Assembly: GCF_900101595.1 (NCBI RefSeq)
Contig: NZ_FMYY01000018.1
Coordinates: forward strand, 22,700-86,699
Reading direction: 5' to 3'
Length of the DNA: 64,000 bases
Origin: Paenibacillus sp. cl123
GTDB lineage: Bacteria; Bacillota; Bacilli; Paenibacillales; NBRC-103111
A program made the position numbers and the translations under genes. Under the pieces are notes generated by a model. It was not told the DNA's origin, searched no databases, and was given only the letters and a program-made list of their open reading frames with translations. Positions 1 to 8,153 of this stretch are shown in pieces. How positions within the stretch are numbered: position 1 is the stretch's first letter; each line of letters starts with the position of its first letter.

Positions 1-1074
1 TTCATCACCAACAACACCAACGTAACAAATATAAGCATAGCCGACTCGAATGACGGTACACAGTTCAAAACCGCTGCGAAGGGAACGGTCAACTCGAAGG
101 AGCAGATCTTCCTGTTCCAGCGGCAGAGCGACGGATCTTACAAAATAACCAATTCCCTCACCGGAAAGGTGATGGAGAACAAGAACGGCGTCCATGTTCT
201 GGCCAACCCGGTGGCCCAGAACGCAAGCAACGATACGGCGGCGCAGCGCTGGTGGATCGTCCAGAACGGTACGAAATACAACCTGGTCAACGCGGGAAGC
301 GGTATATTCCTGGACATCACCGCCAGTTCCGTTTCGCCAGGGGCGAACATCTTGATGTGGTTCAACTCGGGAAGCGCGAACGGGCTAAACTTCAGCTTGA
401 ATCCCGCGGGTCTGTCTATACGCTACGACTCCAACGGCGGCACGAACGCGCCGGCGCCGCAGATGAAGTATAGCGGCATCAACCTGAACCTGTCAGGGGA
501 GATCCCGACCCGCACGGGCTACTACTTTGACGGTTGGGATACAAACAGCGCGGGAACTACCCGAGTATACACGCCGACACAGAGCTATACGGCAGACGCC
601 AGCGTCACCTTGTACGCCGTATGGAAGCCAATCATTCTGGCGGCGGCTATCCAGGATGCCTATTATTTCATCACCAACAACACCAACGTAACAAATATAA
701 GCATAGCCGACTCGAACGACGGTACTCAGTTTAAAACCGCTGCGAAGGGAACAGTTAACTCGAAGGAGCAGATCTTCCTGTTCCAGCGACAGAACGACGG
801 AACATACAAAATAACCAATTACCTCACCGGAAAGGTCATGGAGAACAAAAATGGCATCAATGTTCTGAGCAACCCGGTGGTCCAGAACGCAAGCAACGAT
901 ACCGCGGCACAGCGCTGGTGGATCGTCCAGAACGGTACGAAATATAACCTGATTAACGCGGGAAGCGGTATATTCCTGGACATCAGCGCCAGTTCCGTTT
1001 CGCCCGGGGCTAACATCTTGATGTGGTTCAACTCCGGAAGCGCGAACGGGCTAAACTTTATCTTGAAACGCACG
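1..1074 (+). repeat. Direct repeat within the lectin gene (period 666 bp)
   Basis: Bases from 1 to about 400 reappear from 667 to about 1070 with only scattered differences, an offset of exactly 222 codons. Most differences are synonymous or conservative (for example SNSLTG versus TNYLTG). The copies encode the two ricin-type modules. Confidence 0.85.
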
Positions 1075-1077
1075 TGA
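1..1077 (+). CDS. Ricin-type beta-trefoil / InlB B-repeat protein, 3' end only
   Basis: The reading frame is open from the first base, so the start lies outside the window; the visible part is 358 residues. It holds two ricin-type (RICIN/CBM13-like) modules, about residues 1-135 and 221-358, each with a repeated QRWWIVQNGTKYNL core. Between them, about residues 140-205, is an InlB B-repeat / Listeria-Bacteroides module with the YDSNGG, TGYYFDGWDT and LYAVW signatures. Such modules occur on secreted carbohydrate-binding or cell-surface proteins of Gram-positive bacteria; the catalytic part, if any, would be upstream. The two lectin modules are nearly identical at DNA level, which points to recent internal duplication. 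The protein ends directly after the second module with no anchor motif, so it is probably released. Module types are recognised with good confidence; the whole protein's function is unknown. Confidence 0.75.
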   Translation, partial: FITNNTNVTNISIADSNDGTQFKTAAKGTVNSKEQIFLFQRQSDGSYKITNSLTGKVMENKNGVHVLANPVAQNASNDTAAQRWWIVQNGTKYNLVNAGSGIFLDITASSVSPGANILMWFNSGSANGLNFSLNPAGLSIRYDSNGGTNAPAPQMKYSGINLNLSGEIPTRTGYYFDGWDTNSAGTTRVYTPTQSYTADASVTLYAVWKPIILAAAIQDAYYFITNNTNVTNISIADSNDGTQFKTAAKGTVNSKEQIFLFQRQNDGTYKITNYLTGKVMENKNGINVLSNPVVQNASNDTAAQRWWIVQNGTKYNLINAGSGIFLDISASSVSPGANILMWFNSGSANGLNFILKRT

Positions 1078-1286
1078 TCGTATAAGGAGGGAGCTCAGTT
1101 AAGGCCACTCGCTGGGAAAAGTGGGAAATCCATTGTTCAAGTTTACGCTGAATTAATGTGGTAAGGCTTGTCGAGAACTGTGGAATTGATGAGGGAGCGC
1201 TATGGTACCCGCTCGCGACTGAGACGGATTATCCCGTGATCGGGGCGATGATGGTTTAATTGCTGAACCGAGCAGAGCTGTAAAAT

Positions 1287-1323
1287 ATCCCGTTCCTCGT
1301 TGTCAGCAGGAACGGGATTTTCT
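1287..1323 (+). terminator. Rho-independent terminator
   Basis: An 11-bp perfect stem (1287-1297 with 1308-1318), a 10-base loop and a following T-run. It lies about 210 bases after the lectin gene stop and probably ends that transcript. The A-run before the stem would let it also serve the convergent minus-strand gene. I see no gene in the rest of 1078-1418. Confidence 0.75.
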
Positions 1324-1418
1324 TGTGTAGACCCAGCGAGCGTTCTTGGATCGGCTACAATTGGATGGACAGTAAAATAGGGCTTGTAGAATAGACCTAT
1401 CATACACGCCCTCCAATC

Positions 1419-2129
1419 TTAAAGTACAGATTTTTCATCTCGACCGCTGCTGTGATTTGTTTCTAAATGTAGTTTCTTTGCGAAGTATTTATAGGATTTA
1501 TCGGTGCAAATTCTGGATAGTTCCGCTGCCAATAACATCTTTGCATCATTAAGGGACACATTGTCTTTAGGCCCCTTATTTGATTTAATCCATAATTCTG
1601 ATGGTTCGTAACACATGCTGCTCCAACCTGAATCATTATCATTTTGCTTTGCTGTCCCAGTGATGACTACATCACCATAATTTTGTAGTTCAACAAGCGA
1701 TTTTTCATACTCTTTTTTGGCTTCTTTTGCATCCAACCCTGATAATTTTCGTAAATTCCGTGAATCCATATTTCCATGCTCTTTCAAGACTTTATAAATG
1801 TGATAAGCCGTACTTGAAATAAGACCATCCTTATATCTCTCGTCTACCGTTTTGCCGGATGTTAGGATGGATCTGACTACAGGGAATAGTTGCGTATGAA
1901 TAAAACATGCTTTTGAACCAAAAAACTTTCCATATGCAGCAATACCGTCTTGTACAATCCGAATTCTCCATAGCCACGGATCCGTTTCATTCCCTGTATG
2001 CCAATGATTATTTGCAGTCACAGCCGTCAACGATGGATATTCAGGAACAAAGTCTGAAAAAGGAAAAATCTTAAACTTTTCTACCAACTGTATAAATTCA
2101 TCGTAATTTGAAACTCCCATTTTCGGCAC
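1419..2129 (-). CDS. AlkZ-related winged-helix protein
   Basis: A 236-residue protein. Its layout recalls the AlkZ/YcaQ-related proteins of Bacillales: the segment WHTGNETDPWLWR near the N-terminus, then an arm ending in YGKFFGSKA, then a helix-turn-helix-like stretch (DSRNLRKLSGLDAKEAKKEYEKSL), and a C-terminal WSSMCYEP segment. AlkZ relatives are HTH_42-fold DNA glycosylases, but catalysis by this short branch is not established. Base composition is clearly AT-richer than the neighbours, consistent with recent acquisition. It lies 6 bases after the decayed VOC fragment on the same strand. The assignment rests on remembered family resemblance and is moderate. Confidence 0.5.
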   Translation of the reverse strand: MPKMGVSNYDEFIQLVEKFKIFPFSDFVPEYPSLTAVTANNHWHTGNETDPWLWRIRIVQDGIAAYGKFFGSKACFIHTQLFPVVRSILTSGKTVDERYKDGLISSTAYHIYKVLKEHGNMDSRNLRKLSGLDAKEAKKEYEKSLVELQNYGDVVITGTAKQNDNDSGWSSMCYEPSELWIKSNKGPKDNVSLNDAKMLLAAELSRICTDKSYKYFAKKLHLETNHSSGRDEKSVL

Positions 2130-2135
2130 ACATCC

Positions 2136-2270
2136 TTAATCCATTGAGATTTCGTGATATAACTCAATTAAATTCCCTGCGGGATCTCTGAAATTTGCGG
2201 CAGCATAGCCCGAAACATTGCTCGCAATCCGCACGGTACTGTTCCATGCACCCTCACCCTCTGCCGACAC
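2136..2270 (-). pseudogene. 3' remnant of a VOC (glyoxalase/bleomycin-resistance) gene
   Basis: The minus strand encodes a short tail with the hallmark end of VOC metalloenzymes, NFRDPAGNLIELYHEI, then a stop. Upstream the frame runs into the 3' end of the ABC permease gene with no VOC N-terminal half or start. In VOC proteins the E of LIELY is a metal ligand, but an isolated C-terminal strand cannot fold alone. I read it as what remains after a deletion that joined the exporter operon to the downstream gene. Confidence 0.6.
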
Positions 2271-2311
2271 GTTCCTTACATTATACAAACCGCTGCAGAG
2301 CGTGTACACCG

Positions 2312-3250
2312 TCAGGCCGCCACGTCCCGCCGGGTAAAGACCAGCCAGGAAGTGAGATTGAACAGCAGGTAGTAGACCAGCAGCATCATCACAGAGAAGG
2401 TGAGCGTCATCCCCTCCTGGTACGGCTTCCCGTGAAAATACTGCGTCAAGTCGAGATTCGCTAACAGCAGGTACTTGCTCCAGGCGTACGGCTGAAGCAC
2501 CTCCAGCAGCATCATGCTGGCGAACAGCGCGAAGATCGAGAAGCCGATGGCCAGGGAGCTGCTGCGGAAGACGGTGGAGATCATGAACGCCATCGTCACA
2601 TACATGATGGTGGCTACTCCATTCAACAGGTACGTCTGCCACAAGGTGGCGAACATGTTCTTCTCGACAATCTGTCCGGATGCATCGAAATCAAGCAGCG
2701 GTAAGTCCAGATCCTCGAACCCATAGAGCAAGCCATTCGTTAGCACCGAGATGACAAAAAGCAAGACGAGCAGCAGCAACCCGAACTGGATCATCGCTAT
2801 ATACTTGGATGCCATGATCTTGAGCCGGCGGGCCGGACGGATGAGCAGCAGCTTAATCGTGCCTGTGCTAAACTCCCCCGCCATGCTGTCGCCGGCGACA
2901 ATCACGGTGAACAAGGTAATCAGAACGACCATCTCAGCGGCGGACATGGTGCCATCCCACATGGTTCCTTCTTCCGTGTGAATATTATGCTGCAGATGAT
3001 AGTCGAGACGCAGGATCTGCTTCCGGAAATAGTCCTTCTGTTCCTCATTAAAGTTGGGCGCCTGAAGCTGCATTTCATAGTGCTGTTTCTTCAGCATGAC
3101 CGCGTCCTGCCAGACCCCTCCCCGGCTTTCGTCGTAATACCATTCCATGATCGACAGCAGCAAGACGGCGGCGATCATCAGCCCGATCATCAGCAAGGTA
3201 CGCGGCCGGCGATACAGCTTCATATTTTCGTTACGGATCAGATTAAGCAT
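2312..3250 (-). CDS. ABC-2 type transporter permease
   Basis: About 312 residues. After MLNLIRNENMKLYRRPRT comes a first membrane segment (LLMIGLMIAAVLLLSIMEW), a long outside loop, then roughly five more hydrophobic segments, the usual ABC-2/BcrB-YtrC-like layout. The start is taken at the ATG at 3250 because a GGAGGT lies 8-9 bases upstream; a GTG three codons earlier is less well placed. The ATG overlaps the end of the preceding ATPase gene by 8 bases, so the two are translationally coupled and form one exporter. The substrate is not visible; related systems handle antimicrobial peptides or cell-envelope compounds. The last gene of the GntR-led operon. Confidence 0.75.
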   Translation of the reverse strand: MLNLIRNENMKLYRRPRTLLMIGLMIAAVLLLSIMEWYYDESRGGVWQDAVMLKKQHYEMQLQAPNFNEEQKDYFRKQILRLDYHLQHNIHTEEGTMWDGTMSAAEMVVLITLFTVIVAGDSMAGEFSTGTIKLLLIRPARRLKIMASKYIAMIQFGLLLLVLLFVISVLTNGLLYGFEDLDLPLLDFDASGQIVEKNMFATLWQTYLLNGVATIMYVTMAFMISTVFRSSSLAIGFSIFALFASMMLLEVLQPYAWSKYLLLANLDLTQYFHGKPYQEGMTLTFSVMMLLVYYLLFNLTSWLVFTRRDVAA

Positions 3251-4175
3251 GGGTCGCACCTCCGGTCATCTCTAGGAACCGATCCTCCAGCGACGGTCGA
3301 AGCGCCTGGATCTCGTAGACCCGGACTTGCCGGCTCACGAGCTGAGCCAGAATGTCCGGAATGCGTTCGCGGTCGGTCTGAATCTCCAGGCCGGCCTCCA
3401 ACGCCTGAACGGAGATCACGCCGTCAAGCTCGCCAACCGCCGCCACCGTGCCTTCGTCCACAGCATCCGTCTCGATTCGGTAGGTGCGAGCGACGTTCGC
3501 CCCAGCGACCAGCTCCCCGATCGGCTTTATATCGACGAGTCGACCCCGCTGAATAATTGCCACCCGATCGCACATCAGCTCCATCTCCGAAAGCAGATGG
3601 CTGGACACAATGACCGTAATTCCTTCATCCCGAGTCAGCTTGCGCAAATAGTCACGCAGCTCGCGAATCCCCGCCGGATCAAGGCCGTTCGTCGGCTCAT
3701 CGAGAATAAGCAGCGACGGCCGGTGCAGCAGCGCCTGTGCGACGCCGAGCCGCTGACGCATGCCAAGGGAATACTTGCTGACCTTATCATGGATACGTTC
3801 CTCCAGCTTAACGAGTCGGACAACCTCATCGATCCGCTCCTTCGTCACACCCTTCACCATTCGTGCAAAGTGAATGAGATTCTGGTAGCCGGTCAGGAAC
3901 TTGTACATTTCCGGATTCTCAACGATCGCGCCAACATGACGGATCGCTTGCTCGAAGCTGCTTCGAATACTGTGTCCCTTGATGCGGATATCCCCCGCCG
4001 TTAAGGTCATCAAGCCGACCATCATGCGGATCGTGGTGGTTTTGCCCGCTCCGTTCGGCCCGAGAAAGCCAAAGATTTCGCCAGGTACAACGTCAAAGCT
4101 GAGATCGTCGATAATGGTCGCGGGCCCAATGCGCTTGCTGACCCCGAGCAGCTGGACAATCGGCTCATTTGGCAT
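3243..4175 (-). CDS. ABC transporter ATP-binding protein (BcrA-like)
   Basis: A 310-residue nucleotide-binding subunit. It has Walker A GPNGAGKTTT near residue 43, the signature YSLGMRQRLG, Walker B LLILDEPTNGLDP and the H-loop VIVSSH. The roughly 90-residue C-terminal extension is typical of BcrA-type exporters of peptides. The ATG at 4175 is chosen because GGGAGGAG stands about 10 bases upstream; a longer frame to 4253 would run back into the DUF4097 gene. It pairs with the permease that follows with an 8-base overlap. Expression is probably controlled by the GntR repressor at the head of the operon. Confidence 0.85.
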   Translation of the reverse strand: MPNEPIVQLLGVSKRIGPATIIDDLSFDVVPGEIFGFLGPNGAGKTTTIRMMVGLMTLTAGDIRIKGHSIRSSFEQAIRHVGAIVENPEMYKFLTGYQNLIHFARMVKGVTKERIDEVVRLVKLEERIHDKVSKYSLGMRQRLGVAQALLHRPSLLILDEPTNGLDPAGIRELRDYLRKLTRDEGITVIVSSHLLSEMELMCDRVAIIQRGRLVDIKPIGELVAGANVARTYRIETDAVDEGTVAAVGELDGVISVQALEAGLEIQTDRERIPDILAQLVSRQVRVYEIQALRPSLEDRFLEMTGGATHA

Positions 4176-4198
4176 CGGCTGGTCACTCCTCCCGTAGA

Positions 4199-5284
4199 TT
4201 AGTTTGAATGAATCAGGACATCGCCACCGTGCGACTTCACGACCACGTTCCATGTTCCCTTGCCAATGGTTCCTTTCAACCGCGCCCCATATTCGCCGTC
4301 CTTCAACCGTTCAATCGGAAAAGGAAGCGTTGTCCGAACTGCGCCTCCGCTGACCTGTACATCGAGGGCATATCCGACTGTCTCCGGCAGAATGAGCGTG
4401 TTCGCGTCTCCCTCGGATTCCATGCGAATGTTGCCCTGAACCCGCTCGACCAGCGTCTCCGCCGATCCCTCGCTGCGTAGCTCAAGCGTGCCTGTTACCT
4501 CCCGAACCTGAACCTGGCCGCCCCGCATAGTACCGGTGACGTTCCCGATCATCCGTTCAATGACGTTGCGTCCTGACTCACTTTGGAGTGTCATGCCGCC
4601 AGTCCCGTTCTTAACCACCACCTGGCTGTTGTGGTTGGACAGTTGAATCCCACCCTTAATATCCTTCATATACACGTGGCCACGGGATGTCTTAACGTCG
4701 AGCGGACCGCTCGTACCGACAACCTCCACCAGACCGCCTTCGGATGACACCATAATCTCACTCTGAACCCCTGCAACAGCAAGCGTCCCTCCCTCATTCT
4801 GCAGCTGCAGCTTGACCCCATCCGGAACCGTCAGCACATACTCCACAGAAACCCCATCCATGTCCAGCTTCCGACCATTCGCCTCGGGATGCAGGTTCAG
4901 CACCCCTTGATCTACCTGGTCCTTTACTTGAACCGAATCCATACGGCGGCGAGCTGCAAGCGCATCTGGCGCCGTTACGGTCACCGTATAGTTCAGCCGC
5001 ATACCCGAATCTGTGGAGCGCTGCACCGTGAGCTTGTTACGGACCGTGGCAAGTGCTACCTCCCGGACGCCAGATAGCTTAAGCTCGAGCTCGCGCTTTT
5101 CAGTCAGACTTACCGCCGATTGCACCTGGTTATGGGCAACCGTCCGCTGTTTATTTTCAAATACATCGCCAAACCGGTCAAACAGCTCTTCCTTGCGAAA
5201 CGTTACGTCCAGAATGGAGAGGATGAACAACGCCGCCACCATGACCAGAACCACCAATCGCTTGCTACGCAGCCGCATCGTCAT
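4199..5284 (-). CDS. DUF4097 family membrane-anchored beta-repeat protein
   Basis: 361 residues: a short basic N-terminus, one membrane anchor (LVVLVMVAALFILSILDV, about residues 10-27), then a long outside region. From about residue 150 it shows the rung-like pattern of DUF4097 (putative adhesin-type beta-solenoid), with repeated G-x-V/L-x-V-x-x units such as GTLAVAGVQ, GGLVEVVGT, GPLDVKTSRGHVYMKDIKGG and GNVTGTMRGGQVQVREVTG. Its ATG overlaps the stop of the preceding permease (ATGA), and it precedes the second ATPase by about 23 bases, so it sits between two transporter pairs. DUF4097 genes often accompany such regulator/ABC sets; a role in sensing or presenting a ligand is inference. Confidence 0.7.
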   Translation of the reverse strand: MTMRLRSKRLVVLVMVAALFILSILDVTFRKEELFDRFGDVFENKQRTVAHNQVQSAVSLTEKRELELKLSGVREVALATVRNKLTVQRSTDSGMRLNYTVTVTAPDALAARRRMDSVQVKDQVDQGVLNLHPEANGRKLDMDGVSVEYVLTVPDGVKLQLQNEGGTLAVAGVQSEIMVSSEGGLVEVVGTSGPLDVKTSRGHVYMKDIKGGIQLSNHNSQVVVKNGTGGMTLQSESGRNVIERMIGNVTGTMRGGQVQVREVTGTLELRSEGSAETLVERVQGNIRMESEGDANTLILPETVGYALDVQVSGGAVRTTLPFPIERLKDGEYGARLKGTIGKGTWNVVVKSHGGDVLIHSN

Positions 5285-6012
5285 ACCTCCACTTCCTTAT
5301 CGTAAATATAGCCGCTCAGTCCAATGAGACACGCCCCAGCCAGGAACAGGATCAGAAATGGCCCGGAATGGAGAACATCGAACTCGCTGCCCAGCACAAT
5401 ATCCGGCGTCCATAGCAGAAGGCTGGCCAGCGGCGGACTTATCCGCAGGATCAACCAAAGCGAGCCGACAAACGCAAAGATCATGAACAGCCACTTCATC
5501 CGGGCAACGAGCTGGCCACAAAGGAAAGTGAACTGTACAAGAGCCACTAACACGAAGACGATCAGCAGATACATCCAAAACATGTGAGCCGTCAAATTCA
5601 GAAGCGAAGGCCAGAAGCGCGACCACTCCGCGTTTTGCAGATCCGCCCATTGTGTTCGCAGCAGCGAGAGAGAGAAGCTGAGGAGAATCCAGCATAGCGT
5701 GGCCACCAAGTGAGACACCACCGCCACCAGCTTGGCGGTCAGCACCTTCCATCCCCGAACCGGCAAGGCAAGGAGCAAATAAATCGAGTTGGACCGCCAT
5801 TCCGTGTGTAACTGGTAGAAGCCAGTACCCACCGCAAGCACACCAACGAGGATCGCAGGCAATAGAAGCGAAAACACGAAGACGATGTCCTTCACCAAGG
5901 ACGCGTTCTTGTACAGCAGGATCAGATGAATCAGCGTGACCAGACCGCCATAAACTGCAAATACCGGAAAGGTGCCTTTCCATTCTTTCTTGAATAGTTG
6001 TCGGAAGCCCAT
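5281..6012 (-). CDS. ABC transporter permease (first pair)
   Basis: A 243-residue membrane protein with about six hydrophobic segments, beginning MGFRQLFKKEWKGTFPVFAVYGGLV and ending SGYIYDKEVEV. It starts immediately after the stop of the ATPase gene and overlaps the DUF4097 gene by 4 bases (ATGA), which shows tight coupling. With the upstream ATPase it makes a YtrB/YtrC-like exporter. No substrate motif is visible. It could alternatively be named simply as an ABC-2 family integral membrane subunit. Confidence 0.7.
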   Translation of the reverse strand: MGFRQLFKKEWKGTFPVFAVYGGLVTLIHLILLYKNASLVKDIVFVFSLLLPAILVGVLAVGTGFYQLHTEWRSNSIYLLLALPVRGWKVLTAKLVAVVSHLVATLCWILLSFSLSLLRTQWADLQNAEWSRFWPSLLNLTAHMFWMYLLIVFVLVALVQFTFLCGQLVARMKWLFMIFAFVGSLWLILRISPPLASLLLWTPDIVLGSEFDVLHSGPFLILFLAGACLIGLSGYIYDKEVEV

Positions 6013-6711
6013 CTAGGCGTACACCTTCTCCCAAATCAACTCGAGCGAGCAGCCGTATTCGGCACGCAGCGCTTCGGCGGTATCGAATGTATGGACGCGG
6101 CCCTGCTGCAGGAATATCACGTCATCGAGCATCGGCTCCGACTCATTCACCGAGTGGGTCGAGAGGATAATCGTCTGCTCCTCCGAGCGGAATTCACTGA
6201 TGATCGAGCGAATTATCTTCACCCGGGAAGACGGATCTATACCCGAAAAAGGTTCATCCAGCAGCACCAGCGGCACCTTCCGTGAAAGCGCAGCGATCAG
6301 CTTCAGGCGGGCTCGCAGCCCCTTCGACAGGTGACGAACCTTCTGGTTCGCGTCGAGCTCCATTCTCATCAGCATCTCGGCAGCCTTCTCCGGCTGCCAA
6401 TCGGGATAGAATCCAGAAATAAACTGCAGCGTCTCGGTCACGGTCATCCACCCATATAGATGGTCGATCTCGGGAAGATAGGCCACATGCCGCTTGTTCT
6501 CCACGTCCGGCTCCCGACCGTTCACACGAATCGTGCCGGAGCTGGGATAGATCAGGCCGGCCATCATCTTCAGCAGCGTCGACTTGCCGCTGCCGTTCGG
6601 ACCGAGCAAGCCAATAATACGGCCCTTGCGGAGCTGAAGGTCGACCCCGCGCAGCGCGTGCTTGAGCAAATATCGTTTATGAATGTCCTGCAGCTCGACG
6701 ATGTTTTCCAT
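6013..6711 (-). CDS. ABC transporter ATP-binding protein (YtrB-like)
   Basis: A 232-residue compact ATPase with Walker A GPNGSGKSTLL near residue 38, signature LSKGLRARLKL, Walker B LVLLDEPFSGIDP and an H-loop in ILSTHSVNE. It lacks the C-terminal extension of the other ATPase in this operon, so the two exporters are distinct and not recent duplicates. It begins 3 bases after the GntR gene stop. This order (GntR, ATPase, permease) matches the ytr acetoin/cell-wall-antibiotic operon of Bacillus subtilis, where the regulator responds to cell-wall-active compounds; that function is inferred here only from arrangement. Confidence 0.85.
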   Translation of the reverse strand: MENIVELQDIHKRYLLKHALRGVDLQLRKGRIIGLLGPNGSGKSTLLKMMAGLIYPSSGTIRVNGREPDVENKRHVAYLPEIDHLYGWMTVTETLQFISGFYPDWQPEKAAEMLMRMELDANQKVRHLSKGLRARLKLIAALSRKVPLVLLDEPFSGIDPSSRVKIIRSIISEFRSEEQTIILSTHSVNESEPMLDDVIFLQQGRVHTFDTAEALRAEYGCSLELIWEKVYA

Positions 6712-6714
6712 AGT

Positions 6715-7092
6715 CTATCCCTCCCCGTCCTCTTGCGCCAGCTGCCGATGCAGCATCTGTTCCATCTCTTTGGCGTCAATCCCAAGACCACGCATTTCTG
6801 CGATGAATTGCCGCATGGCCTCCTGCGCCATCTCCGAGCGAAGCTGCTCCAGCAGCGTTGGGTTATTGCGGACGAACGTGCCTTGCCCCCGCAGCGTCTC
6901 GGTCAGGCCTACCCGCTCCATCTCCTGATAAGCGCGCTGCACCGTATTCGGATTCACCTGGGACATCTCCGCCCTTTCCTTATGCGACGGGATTTTATCG
7001 CCGGGCATGAGCTCCCCTCGCACCAGCGCTCTCTTGACCTCATCGACCATCTGCAAATAAATCGGCTTCGGGCTGTTAAAGTTCAGCTGCAC
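6715..7092 (-). CDS. GntR family regulator, YtrA subfamily
   Basis: About 125 residues. The N-terminal winged helix-turn-helix covers roughly the first 75 residues (PIYLQMVDEVKRALVRGELMPGDKIPSHKERAEMSQVNPNTVQRAYQEME split around the recognition helix NPNTVQRAY). The short C-terminus (about 45 residues) is the YtrA-type dimerisation tail rather than a ligand domain. The start is taken at the GTG at 7092 because GGAGGG ends 8 bases upstream; a GTG at 7101 touches that ribosome site. As first gene of the exporter operon, with a palindrome overlapping its promoter, it most likely represses its own operon. Confidence 0.8.
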   Translation of the reverse strand: MQLNFNSPKPIYLQMVDEVKRALVRGELMPGDKIPSHKERAEMSQVNPNTVQRAYQEMERVGLTETLRGQGTFVRNNPTLLEQLRSEMAQEAMRQFIAEMRGLGIDAKEMEQMLHRQLAQEDGEG

Positions 7093-7123
7093 AAGCCCCA
7101 CCCTCCGTTCTTACGAACCAGTT

Positions 7124-7139
7124 CACTAGACAACTAGTG
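7124..7139. promoter_or_regulatory. Palindromic operator for the GntR regulator
   Basis: A perfect 6-4-6 inverted repeat, CACTAG-ACAA-CTAGTG, just downstream of the -10 box of the exporter operon promoter and upstream of the GntR start. Position and symmetry suit autorepression by the dimeric YtrA-type protein. Binding is inferred. Confidence 0.6.
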
Positions 7140-7146
7140 CACTATT

Positions 7147-7175
7147 ATAATATTGGATTCTTCATGTGGTGTCAA
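7147..7175 (-). promoter_or_regulatory. Sigma-A promoter of the GntR/ABC operon
   Basis: On the minus strand a perfect TTGACA (7175-7170) is followed after 17 bases by TATTAT (7152-7147). The start codon of the GntR gene lies about 55 bases further on. This near-consensus promoter suggests strong expression when not repressed. Confidence 0.8.
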
Positions 7176-7283
7176 CAGCGTCTGGGCGTCATTTTACGGC
7201 GGGTCCCATAAGCGCTGCAATGAACGTAGCCATTCACGGGAGGTTGGTCGAAAATGATAGGTTATTTTGAGCATACAAGCACG

Positions 7284-7312
7284 AAACCCCAGTCTTAAGT
7301 TGACTGGGGTTT
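7284..7312. terminator. Stem-loop at the island edge, possible terminator
   Basis: An 11-bp perfect stem (7284-7294 with 7302-7312) with a 7-base loop. The T-tract is limited to the three stem bases, so termination would be weak. No gene is visible between 7189 and 8153; this stretch holds the stem-loop, the att-like repeat and diverged repeat copy A. A second weak hairpin (GAGACC with GGTCTC) follows at about 7778-7800. Confidence 0.45.
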
Positions 7313-7478
7313 GCAGAAGTTTTGTTGATGAAGGCTTAGCTACCGTAGTTTGAGCAATATCTGTCATATCTCATTAATTTCGAATCTTCGAGATTACACA
7401 TGTCTAGTGACGTCTGATATTTACATATTGGGTTTGGGTGTTCTCGTTAATTGTCAACACGGTATGTTGAGACTATGC

Positions 7479-7506
7479 ATTCAACATGCACCGTATGCGG
7501 GAACAT
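7479..7506 (-). repeat. Att-like repeat: displaced 3' end of an rlmD-type gene (left border)
   Basis: The 28 bases here match 25890-25917 at 24 positions or so, with an uninterrupted 14-base core. Read on the minus strand, the frame through the core encodes MFPHTVHVE, exactly as in the intact methyltransferase at 25852-27396. It then continues CIVSTYRVDN-stop, which resembles the usual C-terminus of such enzymes (HVECVV...RVDK). This is the pattern left when an element integrates into the 3' end of the gene. No methyltransferase sequence precedes it. Confidence 0.65.
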
Positions 7507-7991
7507 GTGGGAGTTGTTTGGGTTCTGTGTTAGTTGGATAAAACCCTTGATTTATAAGGGTTTTGTCCAATGCGTATTGATTGTTTTGTTTGAGTTTTAT
7601 TGCTTGTTGACGATATTTGTCAACATGTCGTCAAAAATAAACAACATAGGATTACATAATCAACAGAGTCGAACCAGACCTCATCGATTCCAATGGAATA
7701 AACAGTAGGAACTCTTGTTATACAACGCATTTTTCGGTTTTATTTTCTACTGTATTTCTGCTGTAAAAAAAGAGACCCGCCAACAGAGCCTAGGTCTCGG
7801 GATTTTAAGGAAATTTCATGGTACATGATGTAAGGAACAGCTTGTTTTATATCCTTATATATCAAGGGTTTAGATCGATTTTCGAAAATCGCGGCATATT
7901 ATTTTCAATGCGTCGCGGAAAGCCGAATTGCTCATTTCCTTCCAATCCGCCTTATAAAACTTGTTACTGACCTTTAACTCTTATACCATTT

Positions 7992-8145
7992 GGCCCCATC
8001 GCTGCCAGTGGAGAGATGGGCTTTGTACGCTTAGGAAAGAAGGAGAGAAAAACCTTGTGGGACAGCCTTTTTTTGAGTTTTATGTTTCTACGTTCGAGTG
8101 CGCCGCAACGATCAAAAATGAAAAACGTGACCAAAATGTGACCAA
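7992..8145. repeat. Diverged direct repeat, copy A
   Basis: This 154-bp segment aligns with copy B (11049-11199), same orientation, at roughly 70-75 percent identity by eye. Shared blocks include a GGCC-CATCGCTG hairpin start, CGTTCGAGTGCG and a final GTGACCAA. Read on the minus strand it could encode a decayed integrase tail (LVTFWSRF...), but that reading is speculative. It abuts the 3' end of the DUF3696 partner gene. Confidence 0.6.
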
Positions 8146-8153
8146 CATCAAAT

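Noticed and set aside
2136-2642. A 168-codon minus-strand frame as an intact gene
   Set aside because: Only its last 40 or so codons resemble a VOC protein; the rest is a shifted frame of the permease gene.
5297-6034. A 245-codon minus-strand frame
   Set aside because: It overlaps the ABC permease in another frame; the permease shows clear membrane segments and ATGA coupling, this one does not.
7660-7700. GGTTCGACTC on the minus strand suggested a tRNA or tmRNA T-arm
   Set aside because: The flanking bases do not pair to form a T-stem, and no acceptor or anticodon stem is present.
7189-8153. Possible small genes (60-85 codons) in the left island edge
   Set aside because: No ribosome sites or family features; they overlap the att-like repeat and repeat copy A.
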